Shown: positions 10,042 to 19,469, counted from the stretch's first letter. The stretch: 64,000 nucleotides of DNA from Paenibacillaceae bacterium (GCA_004134985.1 REGQ01000002.1:62001-126000), one strand, 5' to 3'. The notes: generated by a model from the sequence alone, not told the origin. A program made the numbers and translations.

Positions 10042-10656
10042 CTACAGCCGGAACTGGACTTCCTTCACAATTCCGATCACAAACTCCACCGCCTGATTCA
10101 CCAGCCCAAAGATGAGGAATCCGACAAACCAGATGACAAGCATGCCGATCAGCGACAGCAGGATGATCCATATCATTTTTCCCAGCTCAAAATCATGCAA
10201 AATTTTTACTTTGACCAGGAACAGGAAGATGACCCAGCACTGGATAAAGGTATAAATGCCGTAGTAAGTCGTTTCCTCCCCTTGGGTCAGCGCCTGTGAC
10301 AGCAGCGCCAACGGTAGCGACAGCACGATATACGGCAGCAGCGCGTACGCGGAGGAGACAACAATGTCCTTGAATTTGCCTTCTCCGTCGAGAATTGCGC
10401 TCACAGCCCAGTTAGAAATACACCAGGTAACCCAGGGCACCAAAATCCAGAACGACTCGAACAGAAAGGACACTTGATACGATTCCCGTCCCTCGAAGGA
10501 ATAGCCGGTCCACGAGATGCGAAGCATATGGACGACAATCATCAACACCAGCAGTATCGCCGCATGGCGCCACTTGGCCCGGCTGTCGAACTGCAGGTCA
10601 TAGAAGAAGTCCAGCGGATGCAGCAGCACCTTGCGCGAGTTGCGCAGCAGTTCCAT
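10042..10656 (-). CDS. YIP1-family membrane protein
   Basis: A 204-residue protein with a short soluble N-terminus (about 25 residues containing FYDLQFDSR) followed by five hydrophobic segments, matching the YIP1/YckC-like integral membrane family. It starts on the base after the stop of the NHL-repeat gene (TGA then ATG), so the two are coupled. Bacterial YIP1 proteins have no settled function; in this operon it probably assembles with the membrane-tethered NHL protein and the DUF5696 protein. Confidence 0.8.
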   Translation of the reverse strand: MELLRNSRKVLLHPLDFFYDLQFDSRAKWRHAAILLVLMIVVHMLRISWTGYSFEGRESYQVSFLFESFWILVPWVTWCISNWAVSAILDGEGKFKDIVVSSAYALLPYIVLSLPLALLSQALTQGEETTYYGIYTFIQCWVIFLFLVKVKILHDFELGKMIWIILLSLIGMLVIWFVGFLIFGLVNQAVEFVIGIVKEVQFRL

Positions 10657-12150
10657 TCAAATGCTCCTCCTTTCCGCCGCACCTTGCGGTGCGCTATCCT
10701 GCGGACGCGCAAGTCTCGCCCCTAATTTGCGAAGCGGCTTATAGCCGAATCGGATGGCAAGGAACAGTACGATCAGCCCGACGAACACCAGCTGAAAGTT
10801 GTCCCGCAGCCATTCCTTGCGATATTCCTTCAATGCTTGCGAATAGTTGTATTGCACACGCGACATTTTGTGGTAGGCCATCGCTTCCTTCCAGCGCTCT
10901 TCCTTCTCAAGCGCCTTGCCGATGCCGCTGTAAGCAAGGTCGTAGTTGCTGTTCAACTCCAGCACCTGGCGCCACGGCTCCTTCGCCTCCTGATACCGTC
11001 CGTCGACGAACAGCCCTGCTGCTTCATGAACGAGATCGCCAAACGGCGTGGTCACGAAGCGGTCAATCCGGTTGCGGGTTTTGTCAACGATGTAGATGCT
11101 GCCGTCCGTTGTCTGGTCGATGGCGACTGGCGTCTGAAACAAGCCGTTCTGGGTGCCGATGCCGCCGAAGACGAACAGCAGATTTCGTACCTTGTCATAT
11201 TGAAAAGCCTTGCCAGTCGATATGTCCAGTGCGGTAACAATCCCCTTGTCATCGACGGTCAGATCGACGAACGACGCCATGTCGAACGATCCGAAACTGA
11301 ATACGTCCCCGAAATTCTTCCGGTTGTGCGCCTGCGTCCAGTCCGGGTTAAATGTATCGACCCCAACAGCGCTCAGCCGCTTGATCTGGTTGTATTCGGT
11401 TCCAAGCGTCGTCGTCCAGATGAACCCTTCCCCATCCTGGTGCAAATTCGAAAATTCCTGCGGCCTGACAGTAGCCAGTTGAGCCTTCTGCTCGTCTGTG
11501 GCAAACAGCCGGATAAAGAAACGCTGCCAACTGAACTCCACCATATTGGCCCCGAAATAGCCCTTGAAGGTGCCATTCGGGTCAATCTGCAGCAGCCCCG
11601 AGCTCGTGCCGTCATTAGCGACGATAATATAATCCCGCTTGTCAACGACCAGCTTGGCAGGAGAGAACAGGAAGTTCGCGCCGAGCAGCGGGCTGTCCGG
11701 CGACTTGATCTCCTTGATAAAGGCGCCGTCGTGATCAAAAATAGCGATCCGCCGGTTCTGGGTATCGGCCACGTATACCGTTCCGTCGTTCTTGACGAAG
11801 ATGCCCTTTGGCCCATTCAGCTTGCCTGGACCGTCTTCGTCCCCGAACACCCTAATGAGTTGATGGCGGTTATCCAGCAGCACAATCCGGTTGTTGCCGC
11901 TGTCGACGATATAAATTGCATTGTTATCGTTAATGTAGATGTCTTCCGGCGACTTGAACGCACCGGAAGGCAGAGCATAGCCGTCGATCGAGTCCTTGTA
12001 TAAGTAGCCGTTGATCGAAGGCGAATCCGACCTTGAATTCCAGATGTAGCCGTCATAGGGACTGCTAGCCATTGCCGCCGCCGGAATGGCGAGAAGCAGC
12101 GCGGCACTGACGAGCCATACGACGGTTGCTCTTCTCAAGCTTGCGCGCAT
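10657..12150 (-). CDS. NHL/beta-propeller protein with TPR and C-terminal membrane anchor
   Basis: A 497-residue exported protein. Seen: signal peptide (to about residue 28, AAAMASS), repeated NHL-type blades (DIYINDNNAIYIVDSGNNRIVLLD-like, GIFVKNDGTVYVADTQNRRI, DGSIYIVDKTRNRIDRF) forming an extracytoplasmic beta-propeller, then two TPR-like helices (EAKEPWRQVLELN, LEKEERWKEAMAYHKM), and one transmembrane segment near the C-terminus (about 457-475) with a basic cytoplasmic tail. The start has a strong site (GGGGGAG, 7-base spacing). Its place between a permease pair and YIP1/DUF5696 suggests a docking or sensory subunit for surface glycan handling. Function inferred only from architecture. 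Confidence 0.82.
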   Translation of the reverse strand: MRASLRRATVVWLVSAALLLAIPAAAMASSPYDGYIWNSRSDSPSINGYLYKDSIDGYALPSGAFKSPEDIYINDNNAIYIVDSGNNRIVLLDNRHQLIRVFGDEDGPGKLNGPKGIFVKNDGTVYVADTQNRRIAIFDHDGAFIKEIKSPDSPLLGANFLFSPAKLVVDKRDYIIVANDGTSSGLLQIDPNGTFKGYFGANMVEFSWQRFFIRLFATDEQKAQLATVRPQEFSNLHQDGEGFIWTTTLGTEYNQIKRLSAVGVDTFNPDWTQAHNRKNFGDVFSFGSFDMASFVDLTVDDKGIVTALDISTGKAFQYDKVRNLLFVFGGIGTQNGLFQTPVAIDQTTDGSIYIVDKTRNRIDRFVTTPFGDLVHEAAGLFVDGRYQEAKEPWRQVLELNSNYDLAYSGIGKALEKEERWKEAMAYHKMSRVQYNYSQALKEYRKEWLRDNFQLVFVGLIVLFLAIRFGYKPLRKLGARLARPQDSAPQGAAERRSI

Positions 12151-12163
12151 CGCAGCTCTCCCC

Positions 12164-13018
12164 CTATTCCTTCAGCCCCGAATGGGCCATTGTCTGAAGC
12201 ACCATCCGCTGTGTGATGACGAACACAAGTATGGTCGGGATAATCATCAGGAAGCTGGCGGCGGCAAAGGTGCCAACCCTTGCAACAACTCCTGCGCCGC
12301 CGCTGATCGTCTGGATCGCGATCGGCAGTGACTTCATATCCTCCTGTGTTGCGTAGACCATCGCCGGATAGGGATCATTCCATGCTTGAATGAAGCTGAA
12401 GAGCGCGAAGGTGGCAATGGCCGGCTTCAGCATCGGAATGATAATCGTCCGGAAAATCTTCCATTCGCCCGCCCCGTCGATGCGTGCCGCTTCAAGCAGC
12501 GGCTCCGGGATTTGCTTGGCGAACTGAACCATCAGGAACATCCCGACGGGCGAGGCCAGATACGGAATGATCTGGGCGACATACGTGTTCATCAGGCCGA
12601 CATTGCTGATGACCAAATATTGCGGAATTTGCAGCACCATCGGCGAGAACATCAAGGAAAAGATGATCAGATTGAAGATTGCGCTGCGAAACGGCATATT
12701 GTGCTTGGCCAGCGGGTAGGCGGCCAGTGCCGATACGATAATGCCGCCGCCGACGACACCCAGCGTCACGATCAAGCTGTTGAAGATGTAGCGCGTGAAC
12801 GGAACGAATGATGAACCTGTCACAAGCAACAGCTGATAGAAGTTGTTCCACGTCGGATTGATGAAGAAGAAGCGCGGCGGGAACAAGAACAACTCGGCCG
12901 TCGGCTTGAACGCCGTAGAGGCCATATAGACCAAGGGGGCGAGCATCAACAGGCCAAATGCGGTCAGTAACAGATAGAATAACGATTGGCCGACGTTAAA
13001 TCGCAAGCCTTTTACCAT
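12164..13018 (-). CDS. Carbohydrate ABC transporter permease (MalG type), first transporter
   Basis: A 284-residue six-span permease with the EAA loop (LEAARIDGAGEWKIF). It pairs with the subunit at 13025-13987, with only 6 bp between them. Together with the large binding protein at 13984-16986 it makes the first of two transporters in this operon. Confidence 0.92.
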   Translation of the reverse strand: MVKGLRFNVGQSLFYLLLTAFGLLMLAPLVYMASTAFKPTAELFLFPPRFFFINPTWNNFYQLLLVTGSSFVPFTRYIFNSLIVTLGVVGGGIIVSALAAYPLAKHNMPFRSAIFNLIIFSLMFSPMVLQIPQYLVISNVGLMNTYVAQIIPYLASPVGMFLMVQFAKQIPEPLLEAARIDGAGEWKIFRTIIIPMLKPAIATFALFSFIQAWNDPYPAMVYATQEDMKSLPIAIQTISGGAGVVARVGTFAAASFLMIIPTILVFVITQRMVLQTMAHSGLKE

Positions 13019-13024
13019 GAGATG

Positions 13025-13987
13025 TCACTCCCTTCCCAGCCACTTGAAGATAAGGCGATTCAGTCCGAGCATCATCATAAACAGCACAACGGCGATCGCC
13101 GAGGCGTAGCCCATCTCGAACTTGATAAAGGCGTAATCGAATAAATGCGTCAATATCGTATGTCCCGCATAGAGCGGACTCGGTATGCCGACGAGTTGGA
13201 CACTGACATCAAACACTTGCAGGGAGAATACGACCTGAAGGACGGCTCCGAACAGCAACTGCGGCTTCACCGAAGGAATTGTAATGTACCACAACTCCTG
13301 CAGCTTGAAGCGGATACCGTCGATCGCTCCGGCCTCATACAAATCTTTCGGTACATTTTGCAAACCGGCTAGGAAGGCGAGAAAGCCGATCCCCATGCTC
13401 ATCCACAGCGACACGATAATGATTACCGGCACGATGGAGTTGACATTCTGCAGAAACATATACGGCTCTTGAATCAGCCCCAGCTTGAGCGCCCAATAGT
13501 TGATTAGCCCCTTGCGGTCGCCGGCGAACAGATAGAGCCATACGACCGACATCGCGGTCGCGCTTGTAATGGAGGGCGTATAAAAGCACAGCGTATAGAA
13601 AAAGCGGTATTTGACCGGCACCTGACTGATCAGCCACGCCAGCATAAAAGCCATCACATAGCCGACGGGCCCTGTAATAATCGCAAAGTTGAAGGTAATG
13701 CCGATCGCCTTGAGGAAAATGTCGTCGTCCACAAACAGCAGCCGATAGTTGGACAGCCCGATAAAGCGCGGGCTTTCAATCATGTTGTAGTAGCTGAAGC
13801 TGAGCGCGATGGACGTAAAAATCGGAATGATCGTAAAAAAGATAAACAACAGCAGAAACGGAGCGAGAAAGAGATACGACAGCTTGTGGCGCTTAATATT
13901 GCCCCACAGGACTGCCATCTTCCCGCGCGACGGACGCGGGGGAAGATCGGTTCCGGTTACGGTATTGTTGGTGACTGCGCTGCTCAT
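13025..13987 (-). CDS. Sugar ABC transporter permease (MalF type), first transporter
   Basis: A 320-residue permease with an extended cytoplasmic N-terminus, six membrane spans and an EAA loop (YEAGAIDGIRFKLQEL, where the usual Ala-Ala is Ala-Gly-Ala). Its ATG overlaps the stop of the large binding protein by 4 bases (ATGA). Confidence 0.92.
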   Translation of the reverse strand: MSSAVTNNTVTGTDLPPRPSRGKMAVLWGNIKRHKLSYLFLAPFLLLFIFFTIIPIFTSIALSFSYYNMIESPRFIGLSNYRLLFVDDDIFLKAIGITFNFAIITGPVGYVMAFMLAWLISQVPVKYRFFYTLCFYTPSITSATAMSVVWLYLFAGDRKGLINYWALKLGLIQEPYMFLQNVNSIVPVIIIVSLWMSMGIGFLAFLAGLQNVPKDLYEAGAIDGIRFKLQELWYITIPSVKPQLLFGAVLQVVFSLQVFDVSVQLVGIPSPLYAGHTILTHLFDYAFIKFEMGYASAIAVVLFMMMLGLNRLIFKWLGRE

Positions 13988-16986
13988 TGTTTCGCCCCTT
14001 CCCCGGTATTCGTCACGTCGCCGGATAAGTAATCATCACCGAACTCCTCCCGTTTCTTGCGGAGCTCCTTGTTTATTTCCCGTACGCCGTTTTCAATCGC
14101 CTCGCGCGGAATGACGCCGTTCAGCACGATTTCGTTCCAAATGTTCGCAATATGGCGTGTCGTATAGTAGCCGCCAAGCACAACTTCCCGCTCGCGGAAC
14201 CATTCCCATTGTTCCAGCACCGCGTCGATATCTTCGGTCTGCCAAGGCAGGCGCGTCAGCGCTTCCACATTCGCCGTATTCCATCTTGCTTCTACGCCGA
14301 GCAGCGACTCCAGCTCGGAGCCGAAGCGCTCCTGGGCGTCCGCCCCTGTCCACCAACTCATAAACTTCCAGGCTGCATCTTTGTTCTCCGCACTGTTGAA
14401 CATGACCGCCGTCTGCCCCAATCCGCCCGTAGAACGGTTGATTTGGCCATCGGACTGCTTCAGCCCCGGAATCGGCTGCATCTTCCACCAGCCTGTCAAC
14501 TCGGGAGCCGCAGTTGACAGCATGACATAGGTGGTGTAATCTGCGACGCCGATCGGCATTTCCCCGGTACGGAACCGATTGTAGAAGTCCGCCTGTTTGT
14601 CGATCTTGTAGTTCGTGTACAAGCCGGTCCACATCTTGACCGCTTCCAGCGCCTCGTGGGAATCCAGATCGGAGTATTTGCCTTCGTCCCGGTACAGTTC
14701 GCCATTGCGCTGAAACAGAAACGGCGCGAACTCATTGACCGCATTGCTCGGTGCATTTGCGGCGTGCGGATAGAAGAAATCCATACCGTTCTGCTGCAGC
14801 AGCGGAATCAGGTTCATAACCTCTTCCCATGTCTCCGGAATGTCCTCCTCGCTCACGCCCAGTTCTTCCATAATGTCCGTGCGGTAGAACAGCATGGAGA
14901 AGTTTTGCGTCTCCGGCAGCGCGTAATTTCCGCCGTTGTAGCGGTAAGGAATAAGCGCTCCCGGCCGGAACCGCTGCGCCACTTCACCGTAATCGTCGAA
15001 GGTGGACAAATCGACCAACCCGCCGCGCACCGCGAAGTCAATCGGCACTTCTCCTTCCACGCCCAACGCGACATCCGGCGCAAGGCCCGACGTTTGGGCC
15101 AGCAGCAGCAGTTGCATCGCACCGGCGGGAATGACATTGACGTTGACTTTAATGCCGGTTTCCGGCGTGAAATCCTCATCGACCATTTGCTTGATAATCT
15201 GCACCCAGTCGCGTCCCCGAGCAACCCACACATCGATCACTTCATCGTCGTCATAGATGTTGCCGATACCGGTGTAGTCTTTGGTAAACGAATACAAGAA
15301 ATCCATCGCCGTCATGCCGATGCGATTCAATACCGGCGCTTCCGCTTTGGGCCAAGGCTGATCGACCGACTTTACAAGGAAATAGTCGACGATAACGCTC
15401 TGTGTGCTCAGGCCGTTCACCCATAGCCCCAGCGAGGACTGCATGTCGGTCATCGACGCCAGCCGGCTCGGAATCGACTCTGTCTTGCTCGCCATAGCGA
15501 TCAGTTGATCGCGCGCTTCCCCAAGCGTGCTGATCTCGGAGGAGCCTCTCGGCACGCCGAAGTCATAAAGCATATTCATCGCATCGTCGATCGCTCTTGC
15601 CATCAGATGGATGCGCGGCACCAGATTCGGAATGTTTCCTTCCAGCTTCCAATCGCGGTTCGGGTCCGGGTTGGTTCCGGTTATTTGCAAAATTTCCCGG
15701 GAAAGGAGCGAAATTTTGTTCGTGGTGTCAAGCACGTTCTCGAACACCTCCCCCAAGGAGCCGACCTGCACTTCAAGGCGAAGCGTATGCTTGCCTTCTT
15801 CCAGGTAAAAGAGATACTCCTCGTCGCGGTCGGTCAGACTGTGCATTTGCCAGCCCTGCTTGAACGGGAATTTGGCGTGGTTCATTTCCTTAAACGGCAC
15901 CTTGCCGTCGATCATCACCATCCGCTCGATCGGGATGCCGTTCAGAAACCATGCGCCGAAGCGCGTGCCGATATTGTATAGTCCACTCTCCGGCACCTCG
16001 AACTCCCACTCGGCCCACTGCCCGCCTTTGCGCCAGGCGTCGCCTCCGAAGGTGTTGAGTGTAATCGCTTTCGGATTGAGCGGTTCGGTCGCCGGCTCGC
16101 GGTCCTCGACTCGTCGAAGCGTCGGATCAGAGCGCAGCGTAGACTCCTGCGCCTGCAGCTTGATGAAATGACCCTTCGTCTGCTTGTAGTCTTGCTGCTC
16201 GTATTGTCCCAGCAATTCGGCGTAGGTCGGAATGTGCACAGGCGAGAACACTTCGAAATCGCCAATTGCCGCAGGCTCCCGCATCGCATTGATGCGAATG
16301 ATGTGCTTGCCGCGGGTCAAATAGTAGCGAAAAGGCTCGGACACCTTCCCTTCCGCATCGCGGAACTCGCGGTACTGCCAGCCGAACACTTCTTCCCGGC
16401 GGGGGTTGAACTCATTGCCCTGATTGTCCTTTGTCGTCGGCCCGGCTTCCCGCCACATGCGCTGGAACTCCATCTTTTTGGACTGAAAGAACGGGAACTC
16501 CCCGTCGATCTGAATGTTGCGCACGATGGCCGAGCGCTTGCCCTGCAGCGCATAGTAGCTCATTGCGAATTGGTAGAAGCCGTCTTCCGGGATGTCAACC
16601 GCATACTCGACCCAACTGTCTTCTTCCTCCAGCACGAGCACATCGCCGTCGCGACCGTCGAGATCGCTTTTGACAGCGGTTCCATTACTGCTTACGGCAG
16701 CGTAAGCGGTAGAAGGGATCGACAGATGAAACCCAGTTGAATCCTTGGCCCCTTCCTGCTCCAGCGCCCTCACATATTTCAGATAGGAAGGCTCCAGTCT
16801 GCTCTTGATATCCTGATCGGCCAGTATGGAGCGCTCATCAACATCGTCGTATTGCGGAATGCTCGCCATCGCATGATCGTCAAACCCGCGTGTGCTGTTC
16901 CAATACCAAATGCCTGCGACAGCAAGCGCAAGGACGATCAGACTGACCTTAAACTTAAGCAAAAAACCTGCAGCTTTGCGAAGCAC
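13984..16986 (-). CDS. Very large membrane-anchored solute-binding protein with N-terminal carbohydrate-binding-like domains
   Basis: A 1,000-residue protein, more than twice the usual binding-protein length. Seen: uncleaved N-terminal membrane segment (VSLIVLALAVAGIWYW, about 13-28) with no lipobox; two related beta-sandwich modules (about 80-260 and 290-430), each with 'DG-Y/L-Y/F-I/F' strands and an 'IDG..PF' edge typical of CBM6/35-like folds; a helical spacer (about 450-580); then an MalE-like solute-binding domain (about 590-970). Start: a GTG at 16986 follows a G-rich site (AGGGGGG) at good spacing; an ATG 99 bp further upstream would add a charged 33-residue tail that looks non-native. 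First gene of the operon. Inferred: it captures polymer or long oligosaccharide and passes it to the permeases at 12164-13987. Confidence 0.85.
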   Translation of the reverse strand: MLRKAAGFLLKFKVSLIVLALAVAGIWYWNSTRGFDDHAMASIPQYDDVDERSILADQDIKSRLEPSYLKYVRALEQEGAKDSTGFHLSIPSTAYAAVSSNGTAVKSDLDGRDGDVLVLEEEDSWVEYAVDIPEDGFYQFAMSYYALQGKRSAIVRNIQIDGEFPFFQSKKMEFQRMWREAGPTTKDNQGNEFNPRREEVFGWQYREFRDAEGKVSEPFRYYLTRGKHIIRINAMREPAAIGDFEVFSPVHIPTYAELLGQYEQQDYKQTKGHFIKLQAQESTLRSDPTLRRVEDREPATEPLNPKAITLNTFGGDAWRKGGQWAEWEFEVPESGLYNIGTRFGAWFLNGIPIERMVMIDGKVPFKEMNHAKFPFKQGWQMHSLTDRDEEYLFYLEEGKHTLRLEVQVGSLGEVFENVLDTTNKISLLSREILQITGTNPDPNRDWKLEGNIPNLVPRIHLMARAIDDAMNMLYDFGVPRGSSEISTLGEARDQLIAMASKTESIPSRLASMTDMQSSLGLWVNGLSTQSVIVDYFLVKSVDQPWPKAEAPVLNRIGMTAMDFLYSFTKDYTGIGNIYDDDEVIDVWVARGRDWVQIIKQMVDEDFTPETGIKVNVNVIPAGAMQLLLLAQTSGLAPDVALGVEGEVPIDFAVRGGLVDLSTFDDYGEVAQRFRPGALIPYRYNGGNYALPETQNFSMLFYRTDIMEELGVSEEDIPETWEEVMNLIPLLQQNGMDFFYPHAANAPSNAVNEFAPFLFQRNGELYRDEGKYSDLDSHEALEAVKMWTGLYTNYKIDKQADFYNRFRTGEMPIGVADYTTYVMLSTAAPELTGWWKMQPIPGLKQSDGQINRSTGGLGQTAVMFNSAENKDAAWKFMSWWTGADAQERFGSELESLLGVEARWNTANVEALTRLPWQTEDIDAVLEQWEWFREREVVLGGYYTTRHIANIWNEIVLNGVIPREAIENGVREINKELRKKREEFGDDYLSGDVTNTGEGAKQ

Positions 16987-17141
16987 GCATACGTCCCCCC
17001 TATCTCTTGGCTTGTTTATATAAATATTATCAACAGTGACATGCGCTTGAAATGGTACTTTATTAATCTTATCGTCTTTTTTCAATCGTTTCGGACCTGT
17101 GATGGCTTATTACGGTCTAAAGATAGAATCCGAAATTGACA

Positions 17142-17410
17142 TCAAAAATCGGGATTCAACGCGGCTTTTGAGAAAAATTGTAGAAAGAGTCTTGCTTGAT
17201 GTTCATGCGGGATATACATCTTTTCAATTCCATCCAGCTGCGATACGTTGATCTGTTTCCCCGAGTCTACAGCCATATGCCCGATCATGTTACCATAATC
17301 AAAAATTTTGGCTATGCCATGAAGATCAGCCCGTGTGGGAAGGTTTAGCGCTGAAAGATGAGTATAAGATGAGCACATGCTTTCAAAGCGAGTTTAGCCT
17401 GGAAAACTAG
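17142..17410 (-). pseudogene. Rearranged remnant of an unidentified gene (left copy)
   Basis: The stretch 17157-17331 read on the minus strand encodes a fragment ending in AALNPDF that is almost identical to the segment at 21190-21300. The adjacent 17333-17400 matches 21351-21410 in the opposite (plus) orientation. So one piece of the gene has been inverted relative to the other. No start or intact frame survives. The encoded sequence (…QLDGIEKMYIPHEHQARLFLQFF) is not one I recognise. The following DNA to 17620 shows no coding or structural signal I can support. Confidence 0.6.
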
Positions 17411-17622
17411 GCATGCTGACTCATACAAACTTTCAGGGAGATGTGGAGGAAACAAATGGGAGACGGATCGGTGTCAAATTCACAGCAAAGTCATACTGAT
17501 TATCCAATGTTGAAAATTCCAGCGGTGAAATTAATTTAAGAGATGATCGATTAAAGACGACATGGACGGCAAAGGTGAATTCTTTTTTGCTTGCACCGAT
17601 TCCAGTAACGAGCTCGTTATAT

Positions 17623-17722
17623 TGTTAACGCTCACGTAAATTGTCGGTGCATTTCTCACCGTCAATGACGTGAGCGTTTGTGCGTCAACTACGTCATGAT
17701 GGTGAGCGGCTGAACGTCACTC
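17623..17722. mobile_element. Probable transposon end with clustered transposase-site-like repeats
   Basis: Begins TGTTAACG, the TGT-type tip usual for Mu/Tn7/Tn552-like elements, followed by short repeats: AACGCTCACGT (17627-17637), its near inverse ACGTGAGCGTT (about 17669), and two direct copies of a GTCAA-(2)-ACGT core (about 17662 and 17687), then GGTGAGCG and GTCAC. Arrays of this sort at the ends are where TnsB/TniA-type transposases bind. It lies just beyond the ATPase gene, where the element's end is expected. The other end was not found. Confidence 0.45.
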
Positions 17723-17746
17723 ATGGAAGGCGGAGGAAGCGGCGGG

Positions 17747-18536
17747 TTACCCCGCCGAGCCCCGTTGCCGGTCCATATCCGAAAGAACGCGGCCAATGTG
17801 CGCATCTTCCACCACTTTTTGCTCCTCGGGAAGATGAAACAACACCTGGCTGCAAATCTGGTTGACGATGCGCGGGATGCCTTGGCTTGCTGCGTACAAG
17901 GTCTGGATGGCACTGTCCGAGAAAAGGGGACGGTCCATTTTTGCCGCCTCCAGATGATGCCGGACGTAGCCAGCGGTCTCTTCCCGGCTCATGCCGCTTA
18001 GATGGTACTGGATGCCAATGCGTTGGCTAATCGCTTCGTTCTTCTTGAGCCGCAGCTTTTTGCGCAGCTCCGGCTGTCCGGCCAGCAAGACCGGGAACAA
18101 GGAGCGTGCATCCATCTGGTGGCTCATCGCGAATCGGAGTTCCAGCAGCATCGCATCGCTCATTTCATGCGCCTCGTCAATGACGACGATGACGCTTCGT
18201 TCCGCCTGTGCTTCCCGCCGCGCCACCACCTCGCCCCATAATCGCCGCGCTTTGGTGACCGAGTACGGTGGGCTCCTCTTCCACATGCGCCAGCAGCTGC
18301 CCGTAGAAGTCACGCGGCTTCAGGTCAGCCATACTGAGATAAATCGGCAGGGTCCTCATCGGATCCAGTGCGCCAACTAATCGGCGAAGCAAGGCGGACT
18401 TGCCGCTGCCCACTTCGCCGGTCAAGACGCCAAGCATCCGGTGTTCTACCGCCATGTGGAGCCGTTCGAATGCTTCCTGGTGCGCCCCGAACGCATAGCA
18501 TGGCGCAATCTCCCGAGTAAACGGACGCAGGCTCAC
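17747..18536 (-). pseudogene. ExeA/TniB-like AAA+ transposition ATPase, frameshifted
   Basis: Two overlapping frames together give one AAA+ ATPase of about 263 residues. The upstream frame (from 18536) carries Walker A (GEVGSGKSALL); the downstream frame carries Walker B (VIVVIDEAHE) and the sensor region (VLLAGQPELR). A one-base insertion in the GGG run at 18270-18272 (CCC on the coding strand) joins them: removing one base restores an uninterrupted EEPPYSV. The gene's ATG overlaps the transposase stop by 4 bases. Proteins of this type work as regulator ATPases with rve/Mu-C transposases. Probably dead; programmed frameshifting is less likely because the run is short. Confidence 0.8.
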
Positions 18537-19222
18537 TTGCCATCACCGCCTTTCTCTGCAAAGCGAAGCTCGTTAGCGCTCCATGCGGCTTGGCGTTTTT
18601 GCTCCGCAAGGGCCAGAAACGAAAGCCTCTCTGCCACAGACGCCTCGGGTACTTCGGCATCGATAATTGCGGCTCTGTGACTGCGCCTGCGGTTCAACTC
18701 CACCGGCGTGGCATCCGCGAATCGGCGCTCGCCATCCCATACCTGCACCTGGCTCAGATCAAACGGATCGTATCGCAGAATGACGCTTCGACGGGCCAGA
18801 TCGCTATCCACCTCATAGAGGTTGCCGTCTAGCCGAACACAACCTGTCTTGTCCACCTTTCGGGTTTCTTCCCACAGGAAAAGTTCATTGAGTTCCACCA
18901 GCGGCAGGCGTTTGCGCGGCCGCTGGCTCGCTTCGAACCGCTCTCGGGGCGACTGCTTGGTACTGCCATTTTCACGCGTATGGTAGTAGCCATCCAGCCA
19001 GCTGCGTAGGGCAGTATTGAGCGCCTCCAGCGTGGTCACTTCTCCGCTATTCACGAGCGCCTGCACTTCGGGGCGAAAGCTGGAGTCTACGAATTGGAAC
19101 AGCCGTTCAACCTTGCCGCGGCCCATAGGGCGGTACGGGCGGCTATGGACGAGCCGGATGCCCAGCCTGCCGCAAATGCGTGCTTTTTCTTCGGGGCTGA
19201 ACTTTCTTCTACTGGTTGTCAT
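18533..19222 (-). pseudogene. 5'-truncated rve/Mu-transpos_C transposase fused to an IS3 OrfA start
   Basis: Residues from about 14 onward match the C-terminal half of a DDE integrase core (ARICGRLGIRLVHSRPYRP, with the third catalytic acid in GRGKVE) and a Mu-transposase C-terminal beta domain (TGCVRLDGNLYEVD). The first two acidic catalytic residues and the DNA-binding N-terminus are missing. The first 16 residues (MTTSRRKFSPEEKARI) instead look like the start of an IS3-family OrfA. The shared ARI at about 19174-19183 marks the recombination point. The element therefore cannot transpose by itself. A good ribosome site (AAAGGAG) precedes the ATG, taken from the IS3 element. Confidence 0.75.
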
Positions 19223-19286
19223 ACAACTAAGAAACTCCTTTTTTGCTGTCTAGATTATATGTAGCATTATAAACGGCAGGAGTTCA
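19174..19286 (-). mobile_element. Left-end remnant of an IS3-family element
   Basis: Read on the minus strand, DNA from 19286 begins TGAACTCCTGCCG, followed by a TATAATG-containing leader, AAAAAAGGAG and the ATG of an OrfA-like start. This is the usual layout of an IS3/IS150-type left end. It stops at the chimeric junction near 19174. The inverted-repeat assignment is by appearance only. Confidence 0.45.
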
Positions 19287-19428
19287 TAAAGCACCGTTAG
19301 GGAATTTCACCTTAGAAACGTCCAGGGGGAACCAACAAAATGACTTGTTAAGATTGATTTTTCACATTCAAGTCAGCATTTGGATTATTTTTCATTAAAA
19401 TTGAAAATATTGTTTAAATTAATTTTTT

Positions 19429-19448
19429 TTAAGTTATTATTAACTTAA
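19429..19448. promoter_or_regulatory. 8-bp inverted repeat upstream of the C39-like peptidase gene
   Basis: TTAAGTTA-TTAT-TAACTTAA, a perfect palindrome 21 bp before the TTG start, sitting in very AT-rich DNA. It could be an operator for a dimeric repressor. No -35/-10 pair stands out clearly around it. Confidence 0.35.
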
Positions 19449-19469
19449 TAATTCAAAGGAGGGATTTAA

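Noticed and set aside
18177-18536. Programmed frameshift in the transposition ATPase
   Set aside because: The slippery context is only three C bases and the rest of the element is broken; a simple mutation is more likely.
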